Origin: JADKIH01 sp031385005
Lineage (GTDB): Bacteria > Bacteroidota > Bacteroidia > AKYH767-A > 2013-40CM-41-45
Direction of reading: 5' to 3'
DNA length: 64,000 nucleotides
Assembly: GCA_031385005.1 (NCBI GenBank)
Contig: JANNBB010000055.1
Coordinates: 85,742 to 149,741, forward strand
The notes beneath the pieces are model-generated. The model was not told where the DNA came from, ran no database searches, and worked only from the letters and a program-made list of their open reading frames with translations. Positions 17,639 through 26,948 of the stretch are shown here, piece after piece. The translations under genes and the position numbers were made by a program. How positions within the stretch are numbered: the first letter of the stretch is position 1; every line of letters starts with the position of its first letter.

Positions 17639-18697
17639 ATGAAAGTTGACAGAGAAACAAGTTCCGTTTCACAAGATGCAAAGAAGATTTCATATACAGC
17701 AGTTGTTTCAACAGGCATTTTTTGCTTATCAGACTGTCTGACATTGCAGAAGTCAACTGAAAAGTATGAGTTTTTCAACTCAACCAATGAGGCCATTTTA
17801 CATGGTTATCGGCCATGTAATTATTGTTCACCTTTAATTGTAACAGGCAATACACCTGCAAACATCAAATCGATAATAGATGAACTAAATAATAATCCCG
17901 GAATTGTTTTCAAGGATTATCAACTTAAAGAAAAAGGGATTTCTTCTGCGCAATTGCGAAACTGGTTTAAGTTCTTTCATGGAATTTCTTTTCATTCATA
18001 TCAGCGAATGTTACGAATTAACAGATCGATTAGTAAATTACAAAGGGAAACATTAAATACTTCTACTCATGAAAATGTTGTTCCTGATAGTAAACTAACT
18101 TTTGAGGAAAAAAGTTTGTCGATTTTTGAAGAATTGCCTCTGTTAGATAACTCTAACTCACTGGCGATAACTCGATTTTCAACACCATTGGGACCTGTTT
18201 ATGGTTGTGCATCTTCATTAGGAGTTTGTCTGTTAGAATTTACTGACAGAAGAATGTTGGAGACAGAATTAAAGTCTTTATCAAAAAAATACAAGGCAAT
18301 AGTACAGTATGGAGAAAATGATCACCTAAAAAATTTAAAGATACAATTGGAAGAATATTTTGCGGGTAAAAGAAAAATATTTTCTGTGCCTTTGGATACG
18401 AGGGGTACAGTTTTTCAGGAAAGTGTTTGGAATGAATTGAAAGAAATTCCTTACGGAGTTATTCGCACATATAAGGATCTCAGTATTTCTATTAATTCTC
18501 CCGGAGCTGTGCGTGCAGTTGCAAATGCGAATGGAATGAATAGCATTGCAATTCTGATTCCTTGTCATCGTATTATAGGAAGCGATGGTCATCTTACAGG
18601 TTATGGGGGAGGTTTATGGCGTAAAAAATGGCTTTTGAATCTCGAAAATGGAGTTCATGAAGAGGTGGTTGCAAAGGGGCTTTATTCTTTTTTTTAA
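17639..18697 (+). CDS. ada: Ada-like DNA alkylation repair protein (Zn domain, HTH, MGMT)
   Basis: A 352-residue multidomain protein. Residues 15-65 form the Ada metal-binding domain with four cysteines C29, C33, C60 and C63 (GIFCLSDC and YRPCNYCSP), which in Ada accepts methyl groups from phosphotriesters. Residues 80-135 form one AraC-type helix-turn-helix (ISSAQLRNWFKFFHGISFHSY). Residues 255-335 form the O6-alkylguanine methyltransferase with acceptor C309 in IPCHRII. The arrangement points to a protein that both repairs alkylated bases and activates its own regulon. Only one helix-turn-helix is clearly visible. Confidence 0.9.
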   Translation: MKVDRETSSVSQDAKKISYTAVVSTGIFCLSDCLTLQKSTEKYEFFNSTNEAILHGYRPCNYCSPLIVTGNTPANIKSIIDELNNNPGIVFKDYQLKEKGISSAQLRNWFKFFHGISFHSYQRMLRINRSISKLQRETLNTSTHENVVPDSKLTFEEKSLSIFEELPLLDNSNSLAITRFSTPLGPVYGCASSLGVCLLEFTDRRMLETELKSLSKKYKAIVQYGENDHLKNLKIQLEEYFAGKRKIFSVPLDTRGTVFQESVWNELKEIPYGVIRTYKDLSISINSPGAVRAVANANGMNSIAILIPCHRIIGSDGHLTGYGGGLWRKKWLLNLENGVHEEVVAKGLYSFF

Positions 18698-18716
18698 TTA
18701 GCCAATTGGCTAATTA
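18695..18716. repeat. 22-bp perfect palindrome upstream of the DAHP synthase gene
   Basis: A perfect palindrome centred on CCAATTGG with TAATTA at each end, directly after the Ada-like gene and overlapping the -33 element of the next promoter. It could be a protein-binding operator or part of the end of the upstream transcript. Related TTAGC/GCTAAT motifs occur near 11664, 19869 and 35417. Confidence 0.6.
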
Positions 18717-18736
18717 ACTAAATGCCCATATCTTTG
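18706..18736 (+). promoter_or_regulatory. Promoter of the shikimate genes
   Basis: TTG at 18706-18708, 20 nt spacer, TATCTTTG at 18729-18736, a full match to TAnnTTTG. The ATG follows after only 4 nt, so transcription would begin at or next to the start codon. The -33 box lies inside a 22-bp perfect palindrome. Confidence 0.6.
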
Positions 18737-18740
18737 TGCC

Positions 18741-19856
18741 ATGCCAACATTCGCTATTAATTCTCTGCCGTTGACTTCTTTTCCATTTGAAGTGTCGCAT
18801 CCTTTAATTATTTCCGGACCCTGTGGTGTTGAATCGGAGAAGCAAATAAATGATATAGCTTCAAGTCTCAAAGGAACAGGAGTACACCTTCTTCGCGGAG
18901 GAATTTGGAAGCCACGGACTCGACCGGATTCTTTTCAAGGAATAGGAAATGAAGGTCTGAAGTGGTTAAAACAGGCAGGGAAGGCCAATGACCTTCCTGT
19001 TGCTGTAGAGGTTGCAAACCCGTCGCATGTAGAAGAAGCTTTGTTAGCAGGAATAGATGTTTTGTGGATTGGTGCACGAACGACGGTTAATCCATTTTTG
19101 GTACAAGAGATTGCAAATGTTTTAGAGGGTGTTGATATTTCGGTGATGGTAAAAAATCCGGTGAACCCTGATCTGGAACTTTGGATAGGCGCATTTGAAA
19201 GATTAAACAGAAAGGGAATTAACAAAGTAATGGCCATCCACAGAGGATTTTCTTCTGCTGAAAACTCCCGATATAGAAATTCACCAAACTGGCAGATACC
19301 GATAGAATTAAAGCGGTTGTTTCCCGAATTGCCTCTCATTTGTGATCCCAGTCATATTGCAGGTACGAGAACCTACATTGCTCAAATTGCTCAATATGCA
19401 ATGGATCTTAATTACGACGGTTTGATGATTGAAGTGCATACAGATCCCGATCATGCGTTAAGTGATAAAGATCAGCAATTGAAACCCGCTGAATTAAAAG
19501 AACTTCTGAATAATCTCATTGTTCGAAATTCTACTGTTGATGATATAGTCTTTCTGGGTTTATTGGATGATTTACGAAGCAGGATCGATACAATCGATGA
19601 AAAGATATTATCACTCATGTCAGAAAGGATGGGAATTGCCCGGGAGATTGGTCAGTATAAGAAAGAAAACAATATGACTGTTTTACAAGTTGAGCGTTGG
19701 ACTGAAATTTTACGTACTCGTTTGAAATCAGGTGAGGTAAAAGAACTGGATCGGGAATTTATTATCAGACTTTATTCCTTGATTCATGATGAATCGATAC
19801 GACAACAGACTGAGGTTTTTCGTCAGGCAGATTTGAAAGGCGAATTACATAAGTAG
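18741..19856 (+). CDS. Bifunctional DAHP synthase / chorismate mutase
   Basis: A 371-residue fusion of the AroQ-type chorismate mutase with a Kdo8P/DAHP synthase-like barrel. Residues 1-260 are DAHP synthase: PLIISGPCGVESE, LLRGGIWKPRTRPDSFQG, the MAIHRGFSS segment and ICDPSHIAGTR (metal and substrate residues). Residues 275-365 are a helical chorismate mutase with LRSRIDTIDEKILSLMSERM. The enzyme starts the shikimate pathway and also handles chorismate toward prephenate. It heads the cluster with aroB 43 nt downstream. The promoter box abuts the ATG. Confidence 0.93.
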   Translation: MPTFAINSLPLTSFPFEVSHPLIISGPCGVESEKQINDIASSLKGTGVHLLRGGIWKPRTRPDSFQGIGNEGLKWLKQAGKANDLPVAVEVANPSHVEEALLAGIDVLWIGARTTVNPFLVQEIANVLEGVDISVMVKNPVNPDLELWIGAFERLNRKGINKVMAIHRGFSSAENSRYRNSPNWQIPIELKRLFPELPLICDPSHIAGTRTYIAQIAQYAMDLNYDGLMIEVHTDPDHALSDKDQQLKPAELKELLNNLIVRNSTVDDIVFLGLLDDLRSRIDTIDEKILSLMSERMGIAREIGQYKKENNMTVLQVERWTEILRTRLKSGEVKELDREFIIRLYSLIHDESIRQQTEVFRQADLKGELHK

Positions 19857-19899
19857 GGAGATTTGGATTAGCTAATAAATCAAAAAGTCAGATTCGAAT

Positions 19900-20970
19900 A
19901 TGGGATGTTTTGTTTGTACGGGTGATGATTCTATTGAGGAAATAGAGAAATTCATTTCGACAGGTAATTTTTCAAGCGTTTTTATTTTAGTTGATTCAAA
20001 TACCAGGCAATTTTGTTTGCCTTTGATATTGGACCAAACTCCAAGCCTGAAAAAAGCTTTTATTATTGAGATTCCTTCCGGGGAATCAGAAAAAAGTTTG
20101 TCGAATTTTGAGCATATTACTACCGTGCTTTTGAAAAAAAATGCTGACAGACAAAGTTTGCTGATAAATATCGGTGGTGGAGTAATATGTGATATTGGTG
20201 GTTTTGTAGCTTCTGTTTATAAACGAGGTATTCGATTTATTAACATTCCAACTACGTTGCTATCTATGTCTGATGCAGCAATAGGGGGAAAGACAGGAAT
20301 TAATTATTTGGATAAGAAAAATGTGATTGGCACTTTCTGTTATCCGGTTGCTATATTTATTTATCCTCCTTTTCTAAAAACACTTTCTCCAAAGGAAGTG
20401 CGTTCGGGATTTGCAGAGATTTTCAAACATGTTCTTCTTTCGGATGCAGAGAAATTAAATTCTGTGATTAACGGCTTTACTGACGTTAATGATGAGCAAA
20501 ATTTGAAAAAATTGATCGATCATTCAGTCAGATTTAAATTATCGATTACAGAAGCTGATTTTAAAGAAGAGGGTAAAAGAGCCATGCTAAATTTTGGGCA
20601 TACATTGGGACATGCTTTGGAAAGCTTGTCGCTAAAGGGTGTAAGGCCACTGAGGCATGGAGAAGCTATTGCTGCAGGCATGGCAGGTGAATTGTTTCTT
20701 AGCCATAAAATTGCCGGTTTTCCTGCCGAGGTAATGCATGAATCCATACACTTTTTAAGAAGATTTTTTAATGATATTCAACTGAAGTGTAATCCGGAGG
20801 ATCTCTTCAATTATTTAGCGGCTGATAAAAAGAATAAGCAAGACAATATCGGTTTTTCACTTTTAAGCTCCCCCGGTAAATATTCCGGTATTTATTTCCC
20901 TTCTCATGAAGAAATACTTGAAAGTATCAATTTTATGATTTCGGAATTTTCAAGCACAGCAGTTCAATGA
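19900..20970 (+). CDS. aroB: 3-dehydroquinate synthase AroB
   Basis: A 356-residue enzyme converting DAHP to 3-dehydroquinate with NAD and zinc. Recognisable parts are GGGVICDIGGFVASVYKRG (NAD-binding loop), NIPTTLLSMSDAAIGGKTG, and the zinc-binding LNFGHTLGHALE with HGEAIAAGM. Length is normal. It overlaps aroA by 4 nt (ATGA). Confidence 0.94.
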   Translation: MGCFVCTGDDSIEEIEKFISTGNFSSVFILVDSNTRQFCLPLILDQTPSLKKAFIIEIPSGESEKSLSNFEHITTVLLKKNADRQSLLINIGGGVICDIGGFVASVYKRGIRFINIPTTLLSMSDAAIGGKTGINYLDKKNVIGTFCYPVAIFIYPPFLKTLSPKEVRSGFAEIFKHVLLSDAEKLNSVINGFTDVNDEQNLKKLIDHSVRFKLSITEADFKEEGKRAMLNFGHTLGHALESLSLKGVRPLRHGEAIAAGMAGELFLSHKIAGFPAEVMHESIHFLRRFFNDIQLKCNPEDLFNYLAADKKNKQDNIGFSLLSSPGKYSGIYFPSHEEILESINFMISEFSSTAVQ

Positions 20971-22190
20971 TAAAAGTATCGAGGGCTAAAAAAAATATTG
21001 AGGCAACAATAGCTTTAACACCATCTAAAAGTATATCGAATCGTGTAAGGATAATTCAGGCATTAATAGAAGAAAGAATTTCTATTTCTAATTTATCTTC
21101 ATCGGGAGACTCTCTTTTATTAGCTGATGCACTTGAAAGTCTTTTACCGGAGATAAACGTGAAAGATGCCGGAACCGCTTTTCGCTTTTTGACAGCATTA
21201 CTCTCTATAAAAGAGGGTAAACATACGTTGACAGGTAGTGAGAGAATGAAAAAGCGACCAATAGGAGCGCTTGTGAATGCGCTTCAGTCTTTGGGTGCGG
21301 ATATTCAATATACGGGAGAGGTCGGTTATCCGCCTTTGCAAATAATTGGAAGAAAACTAAAAGGAGGGCATATTCTTATAAATGCTACTGAAAGTTCCCA
21401 ATTTATCTCGGCCTTATTAATGATTGCTCCATTGATTAATGGGGGTGTTCGAATTTCTTTTAATGGTCCAATCAGTTCTCGTCCCTATATTGAAATGACT
21501 ATTTCCTTAATGAAATATTTTGGAGCAAAAGTAGTATGGGATTCATCCGGAATCTCAGTAGAAGAAGGCACCTACAATTCGGTACCGATTCAAATTGAAA
21601 ATGATTGGAGTTCAGCTTCTTTTTGGTTTGCAATGGCAGCACTAGCTGATGCAGCGGAAATTCGAATGCAAAATATAAATTTCAATTCTATTCAAGGTGA
21701 TGTAATAGTAAGCGAAATATTTAAAAATTTCGGAGTAAATTCCGTTCAAGTTGATGGGGATGTTATCCTTAACAAAGTTTTGGATTTTAAACTCCCTGAC
21801 TATTTTGAATACAATTTCACTTCGTGTCCGGATTTAGTTATTCCTGTTGGATTTGTTTGCGCGGCATTAAAGATTAAAGCCCATTTTACCGGAGTAAAAA
21901 ATTTGCGAATCAAGGAATCTGATCGATTGACAGCTTTGAAAAATGAAATAATAAAATTGGGTGCTTCTGCCTCCATTCACAACGATAGTTTTACTATAGA
22001 TAATTTTCAGAAACCAGCAGATGAGATTTTTTTTATTTCCTATGACGATCATCGCATGGTAATGGCAGAGGCGGTCACTTCAGTTTTTTTTAATCAAATT
22101 TCTATCGATAATCATGTGCCTGTTAGGAAATCATACCCGGAGTTTTGGGATCACTTAAGAAGCTCCGGATTTGAAACATCAATTACCTAA
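20967..22190 (+). CDS. aroA: EPSP synthase (3-phosphoshikimate 1-carboxyvinyltransferase) AroA
   Basis: A 407-residue enzyme that transfers enolpyruvyl to shikimate-3-phosphate. The two-domain fold shows SKSISNR (substrate lysine/arginine), DAGTAFRFLTALL near residue 62, GPISSRPYIEMT, and the C-terminal RIKESDRLTALKNEI and DDHRMVMA. The N-terminal motif LTPSKSISNR matches AroA rather than MurA. It starts inside the end of aroB and its stop overlaps the convergent outer-membrane gene by 8 nt. Confidence 0.94.
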   Translation: MIKVSRAKKNIEATIALTPSKSISNRVRIIQALIEERISISNLSSSGDSLLLADALESLLPEINVKDAGTAFRFLTALLSIKEGKHTLTGSERMKKRPIGALVNALQSLGADIQYTGEVGYPPLQIIGRKLKGGHILINATESSQFISALLMIAPLINGGVRISFNGPISSRPYIEMTISLMKYFGAKVVWDSSGISVEEGTYNSVPIQIENDWSSASFWFAMAALADAAEIRMQNINFNSIQGDVIVSEIFKNFGVNSVQVDGDVILNKVLDFKLPDYFEYNFTSCPDLVIPVGFVCAALKIKAHFTGVKNLRIKESDRLTALKNEIIKLGASASIHNDSFTIDNFQKPADEIFFISYDDHRMVMAEAVTSVFFNQISIDNHVPVRKSYPEFWDHLRSSGFETSIT

Positions 22191-24162
22191 ACGACAGTTT
22201 CAATTGAACTTTTAAATCGGCATTCGATTTGAATTCTGCATCAGAATTTTCCAGCAAGCTAATAGAATAACGGACAGATAAATTAATGGAGCTTTTGAGT
22301 TTCAAATTTACATTGGAATAAAAACGGCTACCGATTCCATAATAGAATGGTACAGAAAACGAACCCGGTACATCATTTTCATATTCATAAATTCGATTTT
22401 CAAAGTCGAGACAATTAAAAACGGCATAACTGAAGTTTATGGAAAATGGTTTTCCCATAGGATGATAAAAGAGGGCAATACTTAATGAAGTACCTTTACC
22501 TGCAGAGGTTCCATCTTTCTTTTGAGTAAGTAGTTCAAACCTGCTATCGTATTCCCAGTCGGGGTTAATTTGAAAACGATTGGATATTCGAAAAGAATGG
22601 AAATATTTATCCTCGATTTCATATAGTGTATGTAAACCATTTGTATTATTTTCTTGTTTAAGTCTGATACTGTATCTGAATTTGGTAGTGAATTTTCTGA
22701 CGGGCGTAAAATCAAATTGATGGGCTAGTTTCCATCCATAGGAGGAGCTGTTGACCCGGTATTTAAAATAAGGGAATGAGAAAACATCAAGACTTGCGGA
22801 ATAGTTTAACATTTTTGTGATTTTCAAATTTACTCCGAAAAATTTTCCTAGCTCATTTGTATTATCAGAATTCACTCCAAATGCATTGGATTTTAAGCTT
22901 AGAAAATTCTTTGGATAATATCTCACTAAAAATGCAAATGAAACTTTTGGATCCAGACTCATTATTATGCCGTTAACAAACCCTAAATTATTTCCATAAT
23001 TGTACGTTGTTTCACCAAAAAGGAAAATATTTTTATGAGTAAACCTGTAATAGATGCCGTTGTTTAAATTTGCTTTTCCTTTTAGGGAATAGAGATTATA
23101 TGTATTGAGAGGATTAGTTACAGGTAATGTAAATAACTGTCCGCTCAAAATTAGTCCGACTTGGAATTCATTTTTAGTGTACTTGATTGTTGTTCCATAG
23201 GCAAATTCTTTTTGTGACCGGTAATTAATATTTTCATAGTAGGAGCGATGGTAGCCACTATTCTGAAAGGAGGTAATGTACGTTTCGCCTGTAAGTGAAT
23301 CTGTTTGCTTATTTGCATCAATTCCATGATAGGAAAGCCAGCAATCAGTTTCAATTATTTTCTTACTGAGACGAATAGCAAGGCCTCTGTAAAATCTGTT
23401 TTCATCAGTTCCTGAATAGGGTATAATTCCACGTCCGGATGAATACAGTCCCGATAAGTCGGTGCCGCCGCCATATTTTAATCCCGTCCATGTTGTTAGC
23501 CCTTGTCCAAACTGAACGTTGAAATCTCCTAGAATTATTTTTTGAATGCATCCGGATCCAATGTAAACCAAATGGGCCGAATTAAAATCAAAGGCAGGAC
23601 GGGTTTTTGTAAAAGCTTTTTCACCGGCGTCTTTTTCTCCGGTAAATGATACGCTGATGTGATTCGATATATTTCCTTTATATCTTAACAGAACTTTTTC
23701 GTTTGATCCTTCATAGTATTCATTTGTATTACTGAGATTTCTTTGAACACGCAAGGTGATTTGTTGATAGTTGATCACTTCTGATGTTTTATGTACAGTA
23801 ATAAAAGGAAGTATCGTTAATATTGATTTTTTATTATAGCCATCTACTTGTTGAAGTTCTTCCAATTCAACAAGCGGACCATTTCTTTTTATATATTCTA
23901 CCAAGGCATTATATAACTCAATGGAAAGTAAATTTGAATGAATAAGTTCTTCTGATTTTATGCTATTTATGTCTACTGGATTGTTCGATAAGGAAATTAA
24001 TTCTAAGGGTATTTCCTGTTGCCCTACCAGGTTCATTTCTTCAAGAGATTTTTCTGAGGACTCGTTTATTAAATTATCGATGTTTTCCGGGCTGACCTGA
24101 CCTTTCAATGGACTATTCAACAAAAGCAGGATTCCAAAAGTAAAAAGATGATTTAAATTCAT
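22183..24162 (-). CDS. Helix-hairpin-helix protein with outer-membrane beta-barrel
   Basis: A 659-residue exported protein. A signal peptide (about 1-21, ending LKGQ) is followed by a ComEA-like pair of helix-hairpin-helix motifs at about 60-120, including NPVDINSIKSEEL and GPLVELEELQQVDGYNKKSI. The rest, about 135-659, is made of alternating-hydrophobic strands with aromatic ends and a final strand ending LSFR, typical of an outer-membrane barrel. The combination suggests a DNA-binding loop on an outer-membrane protein, but such HhH motifs can also act structurally. It is cotranscribed with the gene at 24159-24980 (4-nt overlap). Confidence 0.8.
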   Translation of the reverse strand: MNLNHLFTFGILLLLNSPLKGQVSPENIDNLINESSEKSLEEMNLVGQQEIPLELISLSNNPVDINSIKSEELIHSNLLSIELYNALVEYIKRNGPLVELEELQQVDGYNKKSILTILPFITVHKTSEVINYQQITLRVQRNLSNTNEYYEGSNEKVLLRYKGNISNHISVSFTGEKDAGEKAFTKTRPAFDFNSAHLVYIGSGCIQKIILGDFNVQFGQGLTTWTGLKYGGGTDLSGLYSSGRGIIPYSGTDENRFYRGLAIRLSKKIIETDCWLSYHGIDANKQTDSLTGETYITSFQNSGYHRSYYENINYRSQKEFAYGTTIKYTKNEFQVGLILSGQLFTLPVTNPLNTYNLYSLKGKANLNNGIYYRFTHKNIFLFGETTYNYGNNLGFVNGIIMSLDPKVSFAFLVRYYPKNFLSLKSNAFGVNSDNTNELGKFFGVNLKITKMLNYSASLDVFSFPYFKYRVNSSSYGWKLAHQFDFTPVRKFTTKFRYSIRLKQENNTNGLHTLYEIEDKYFHSFRISNRFQINPDWEYDSRFELLTQKKDGTSAGKGTSLSIALFYHPMGKPFSINFSYAVFNCLDFENRIYEYENDVPGSFSVPFYYGIGSRFYSNVNLKLKSSINLSVRYSISLLENSDAEFKSNADLKVQLKLSFR

Positions 24163-24980
24163 AGGGAAAAGGATATTCCAACACCCGAAGTATAACCCAG
24201 AAATGGATGAGTGCTGATGGCTAAATCGAAAATGAGGGGAGGGAATTTCAGCGAGAAACCCAACGATTGTGAAATGGGGTTTGTATGGTAACCTGTTCTA
24301 ATTGTCAGGTGTTCGTGATATAGGTATTCTATTCCGGAAAGGAAGGATGGAAGTTCATCGCTTCGTTGTTTAACAGCGGCATGAATTATTAATTTACCCG
24401 AAATTTTATATGAAATTCCTGAAATTATTTCTGATGGAAGTCGACCGAATTCATTGATGTTCATCCGGGACCTTACGGGATTCCGGATGAGTACACCAAT
24501 ATAAATATTTCTGAAAGGATTCGTATTTAGTGCTACGTCGGGTATAATTGCATAATTATTTTTATAAAATTTATCTTTTAAGGATGTTTCTATAAGCGTT
24601 AATTTTATGCCTGCTGATATTTTTTTTCCAATTATTTTTCCAAAAGATAATCCTGCTTGCTTTTGTGAGAAGAAATTATTTCCTGTATTGTTAATTCCAA
24701 TAGCTATTCGTTGGTTGCTTCCAATATTATTTTGATAGCACAAGGAATAGGTATTTAGTTCTGTAATAGAATAATTATTGACAACCATAGAAGAAATGAG
24801 TTGATTCTTATTTGTCGGGATAAAAGAAGGATTGGAAAAAACAGCTTCAGACGAGGAATAGGCAATGGGAGATCCTCCGATGCCCATTTCTCTTACAGTA
24901 TTACTATAAATTACCTGAGCAGGTGAGGTTGCCGAAACGAGGAAGTAAAAAAAGCAAAAAAGAATATATTTGGAATACAT
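24159..24980 (-). CDS. Secreted barrel-like protein (PorV/PorQ-like, hypothetical)
   Basis: A 273-residue protein with a signal peptide (about 1-22, ending SPAQ) and a beta-rich body with an N-terminal GIGGSPIAYSSSEAVFSNPSF motif that recalls FadL/PorV-like UPF0164 proteins, and a final strand ending ISFSL. I use the ATG at 24980, which starts the signal peptide; an upstream ATG at 25022 would add 14 residues before it, and a TACTTTCG box lies between the two (25005-24998). It precedes and overlaps the barrel gene at 22183-24162 by 4 nt, so the two products may work together. Function unknown. Confidence 0.72.
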   Translation of the reverse strand: MYSKYILFCFFYFLVSATSPAQVIYSNTVREMGIGGSPIAYSSSEAVFSNPSFIPTNKNQLISSMVVNNYSITELNTYSLCYQNNIGSNQRIAIGINNTGNNFFSQKQAGLSFGKIIGKKISAGIKLTLIETSLKDKFYKNNYAIIPDVALNTNPFRNIYIGVLIRNPVRSRMNINEFGRLPSEIISGISYKISGKLIIHAAVKQRSDELPSFLSGIEYLYHEHLTIRTGYHTNPISQSLGFSLKFPPLIFDLAISTHPFLGYTSGVGISFSL

Positions 24981-25130
24981 TTTTCGGAAATATTGACCGA
25001 AAGTATATAAGTAGATCACCAAATGAAAGCGCAGGAATGCGGGTGATTTTAGTAAGTTTAATAAAAGTGGAAGAAAAGGAAAACTTAATATAAAATTAAG
25101 TTATTCCGGAAGGAAGAGGAAGAAATGATT

Positions 25131-25628
25131 TCAGGAATTTTTTATTTCATCATTACTCTTAATTACTTTTTCTTTTAGTTCGTTTTTAAATATCTGAACT
25201 TTTAAAAGTATTTCAGACTCAAAAGTGCCTATAATTTGAGCTGCAAGGATTCCTGCATTTTGTGCAGCATTGAGTGCGACGGTTGCTACAGGAACACCAT
25301 TGGGCATTTGCAAAATAGACAAAACGGAATCCCAGCCGTCGATGGAGTTGGAGGAACGAATTGGTACGCCAATAACCGGCAGGGGTGTAAGTGAAGCAAC
25401 CATACCTGGTAAATGAGCTGCACCACCGGCACCGGCAATAATAACTTTTAGTCCGCGGCTTACAGCACTGCTTGCATATTCAAACATAATTTCGGGAGTT
25501 CGGTGAGCGGAAACGATGGAAATTTCATAGGCGATTCCTAGTTTTAACAGGATATCAGAAGCTTCTTTCATGACAACGAGATCAGACTGACTTCCCATTA
25601 TGATTCCAACCATTGGTGCTTTATTCAT
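25131..25628 (-). CDS. purE: N5-carboxyaminoimidazole ribonucleotide mutase PurE
   Basis: A 165-residue class I PurE of purine synthesis that moves a carboxyl group in N5-CAIR. Seen are GSQSDL near the start, SAHRTPE with the catalytic histidine, GAGGAAHLPGMVAS and the conserved GVPI segment. The purK gene ends 16 nt upstream on the same strand, so purK and purE form an operon and catalyse consecutive steps. Confidence 0.95.
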   Translation of the reverse strand: MNKAPMVGIIMGSQSDLVVMKEASDILLKLGIAYEISIVSAHRTPEIMFEYASSAVSRGLKVIIAGAGGAAHLPGMVASLTPLPVIGVPIRSSNSIDGWDSVLSILQMPNGVPVATVALNAAQNAGILAAQIIGTFESEILLKVQIFKNELKEKVIKSNDEIKNS

Positions 25629-25644
25629 TATTTAATTATTTATT

Positions 25645-26787
25645 TTATTCGCTGACTACTTTTAGTAATTTCTTTACGATTGTTGCTTTTTCTTTTGCTT
25701 CTGTGATTGTACTTCCTAAAACGGTTACATGTCCCATCTTTCGAAAAGGACGAGTGAATTTCTTTCCATATAAATGTACATGAACTCCCGGCATTTTCAA
25801 AACTTCTTCCATCGATTGATAGGCAACCGGACCTTCGAAACTTTTTTCGCCAAGTAGGTTGACCATTACTGAAGGTGAAAGTATATCCGTTTTACCAAGT
25901 GGGAGTCCGAGTATGGCTCTTAAATGTTGTTCGTATTGTGAGGTTTCATTTGCCTCAATGGTATGGTGTCCGCTATTATGAGGTCTCGGAGCAATTTCGT
26001 TTACGAAAATTTCATCATCGGCAGTGAGAAACATTTCTACAGCTAGTACGCCAACTATTTCGAGTTTTGTGGCAATTTTCAATGCCAGTTCTTTTGCCTT
26101 TTCTTCTGTTACAGATGAAACGTTTGCCGGTGAATATAGAAACTCAACCAGGTTTGCTTCCGGATTAAATTCCATATCAACTAAAGGATAGCAAATGCAA
26201 TCACCTGATTTATTTCTTACCACGATTACAGAAATTTCTTTCTTAAATGGGATGACTTCTTCGAATAAGGAAGGTTCTTGAAAAGCATCAGCAAAATCAG
26301 AAGGAGAAGATAATTTTTTTACTCCTTTTCCATCGTATCCGCCTTTACGCAATTTTTGCATGACGGGCAGTTTGATGTTTTCGTTATTCATGTTATTGAC
26401 ATTATCGACAAATGCAAATGGAGCAGTAGGAATATTGTTTGTCTGAAAAAACTCTTTTTGCAATCCTTTATCCTGAACAAGTCGAATGATTCGGGGTTGT
26501 GGATAGACGAGAATGCCTTCCTGTTCGAGTTTTTCGAGAGCCTCTACATTGACATGTTCGATTTCAATGGTTATTAAATCACAGTTTTTGCCGAATTTGT
26601 AAACAGAATCGTAATCATTGAAGCTGCCATTTACGAACTCTTCAGCTAAAAACCTGCTTGGGGCAGCCGGATCCGGGTCAAGAATCTTGAAATTTAAAGA
26701 ATAATCTGCAGCCTTTTGTAATAACATTCTGCCTAACTGTCCGCCGCCAAGCATTCCAATTTTTAGTTTGTTGAATCTCTTTATCAT
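25645..26787 (-). CDS. purK: N5-carboxyaminoimidazole ribonucleotide synthase PurK
   Basis: An ATP-grasp ligase converting AIR to N5-CAIR. It has the N-terminal GMLGGGQLGRML, the ATP-grasp GGYDGKGVKK loop, and C-terminal EIAPRPHNSGHHTIEA metal-binding segment. The start is placed at the ATG at 26787 (MIKRFNKLKIGML); an ATG at 26808 would add seven residues, and neither is decisive. Length is about 380 residues, normal. It lies upstream of purE on the minus strand. Confidence 0.94.
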   Translation of the reverse strand: MIKRFNKLKIGMLGGGQLGRMLLQKAADYSLNFKILDPDPAAPSRFLAEEFVNGSFNDYDSVYKFGKNCDLITIEIEHVNVEALEKLEQEGILVYPQPRIIRLVQDKGLQKEFFQTNNIPTAPFAFVDNVNNMNNENIKLPVMQKLRKGGYDGKGVKKLSSPSDFADAFQEPSLFEEVIPFKKEISVIVVRNKSGDCICYPLVDMEFNPEANLVEFLYSPANVSSVTEEKAKELALKIATKLEIVGVLAVEMFLTADDEIFVNEIAPRPHNSGHHTIEANETSQYEQHLRAILGLPLGKTDILSPSVMVNLLGEKSFEGPVAYQSMEEVLKMPGVHVHLYGKKFTRPFRKMGHVTVLGSTITEAKEKATIVKKLLKVVSE

Positions 26788-26906
26788 ACGAAGGCGCAAA
26801 TTAATCATTATTGGAAATCCGCGAAATTATTATATGTTGCTGGTTATTAGGCTTTCCCCTTTTATGTTTAAATATGGAGAAATTAAGGTAAAAAATCACA
26901 TGAACA

Positions 26907-26937
26907 TTGCCTTCCTATTACTTAAATTTTAAATTTG
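26907..26937 (+). promoter_or_regulatory. Promoter of hpt
   Basis: TTG at 26907-26909, 20 nt spacer, TAAATTTG at 26930-26937. The TTG coincides with the first codon of an in-frame longer reading frame, so that codon is better read as a -33 box. The hpt ATG is 11 nt after the -7 box. Confidence 0.6.
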
Positions 26938-26948
26938 CCATTCCTATT

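Noticed and set aside
18935..19339. Antisense open frame (134 codons) inside the DAHP synthase gene
   Set aside because: It is a shadow frame of a strongly conserved gene and has no promoter or domain.
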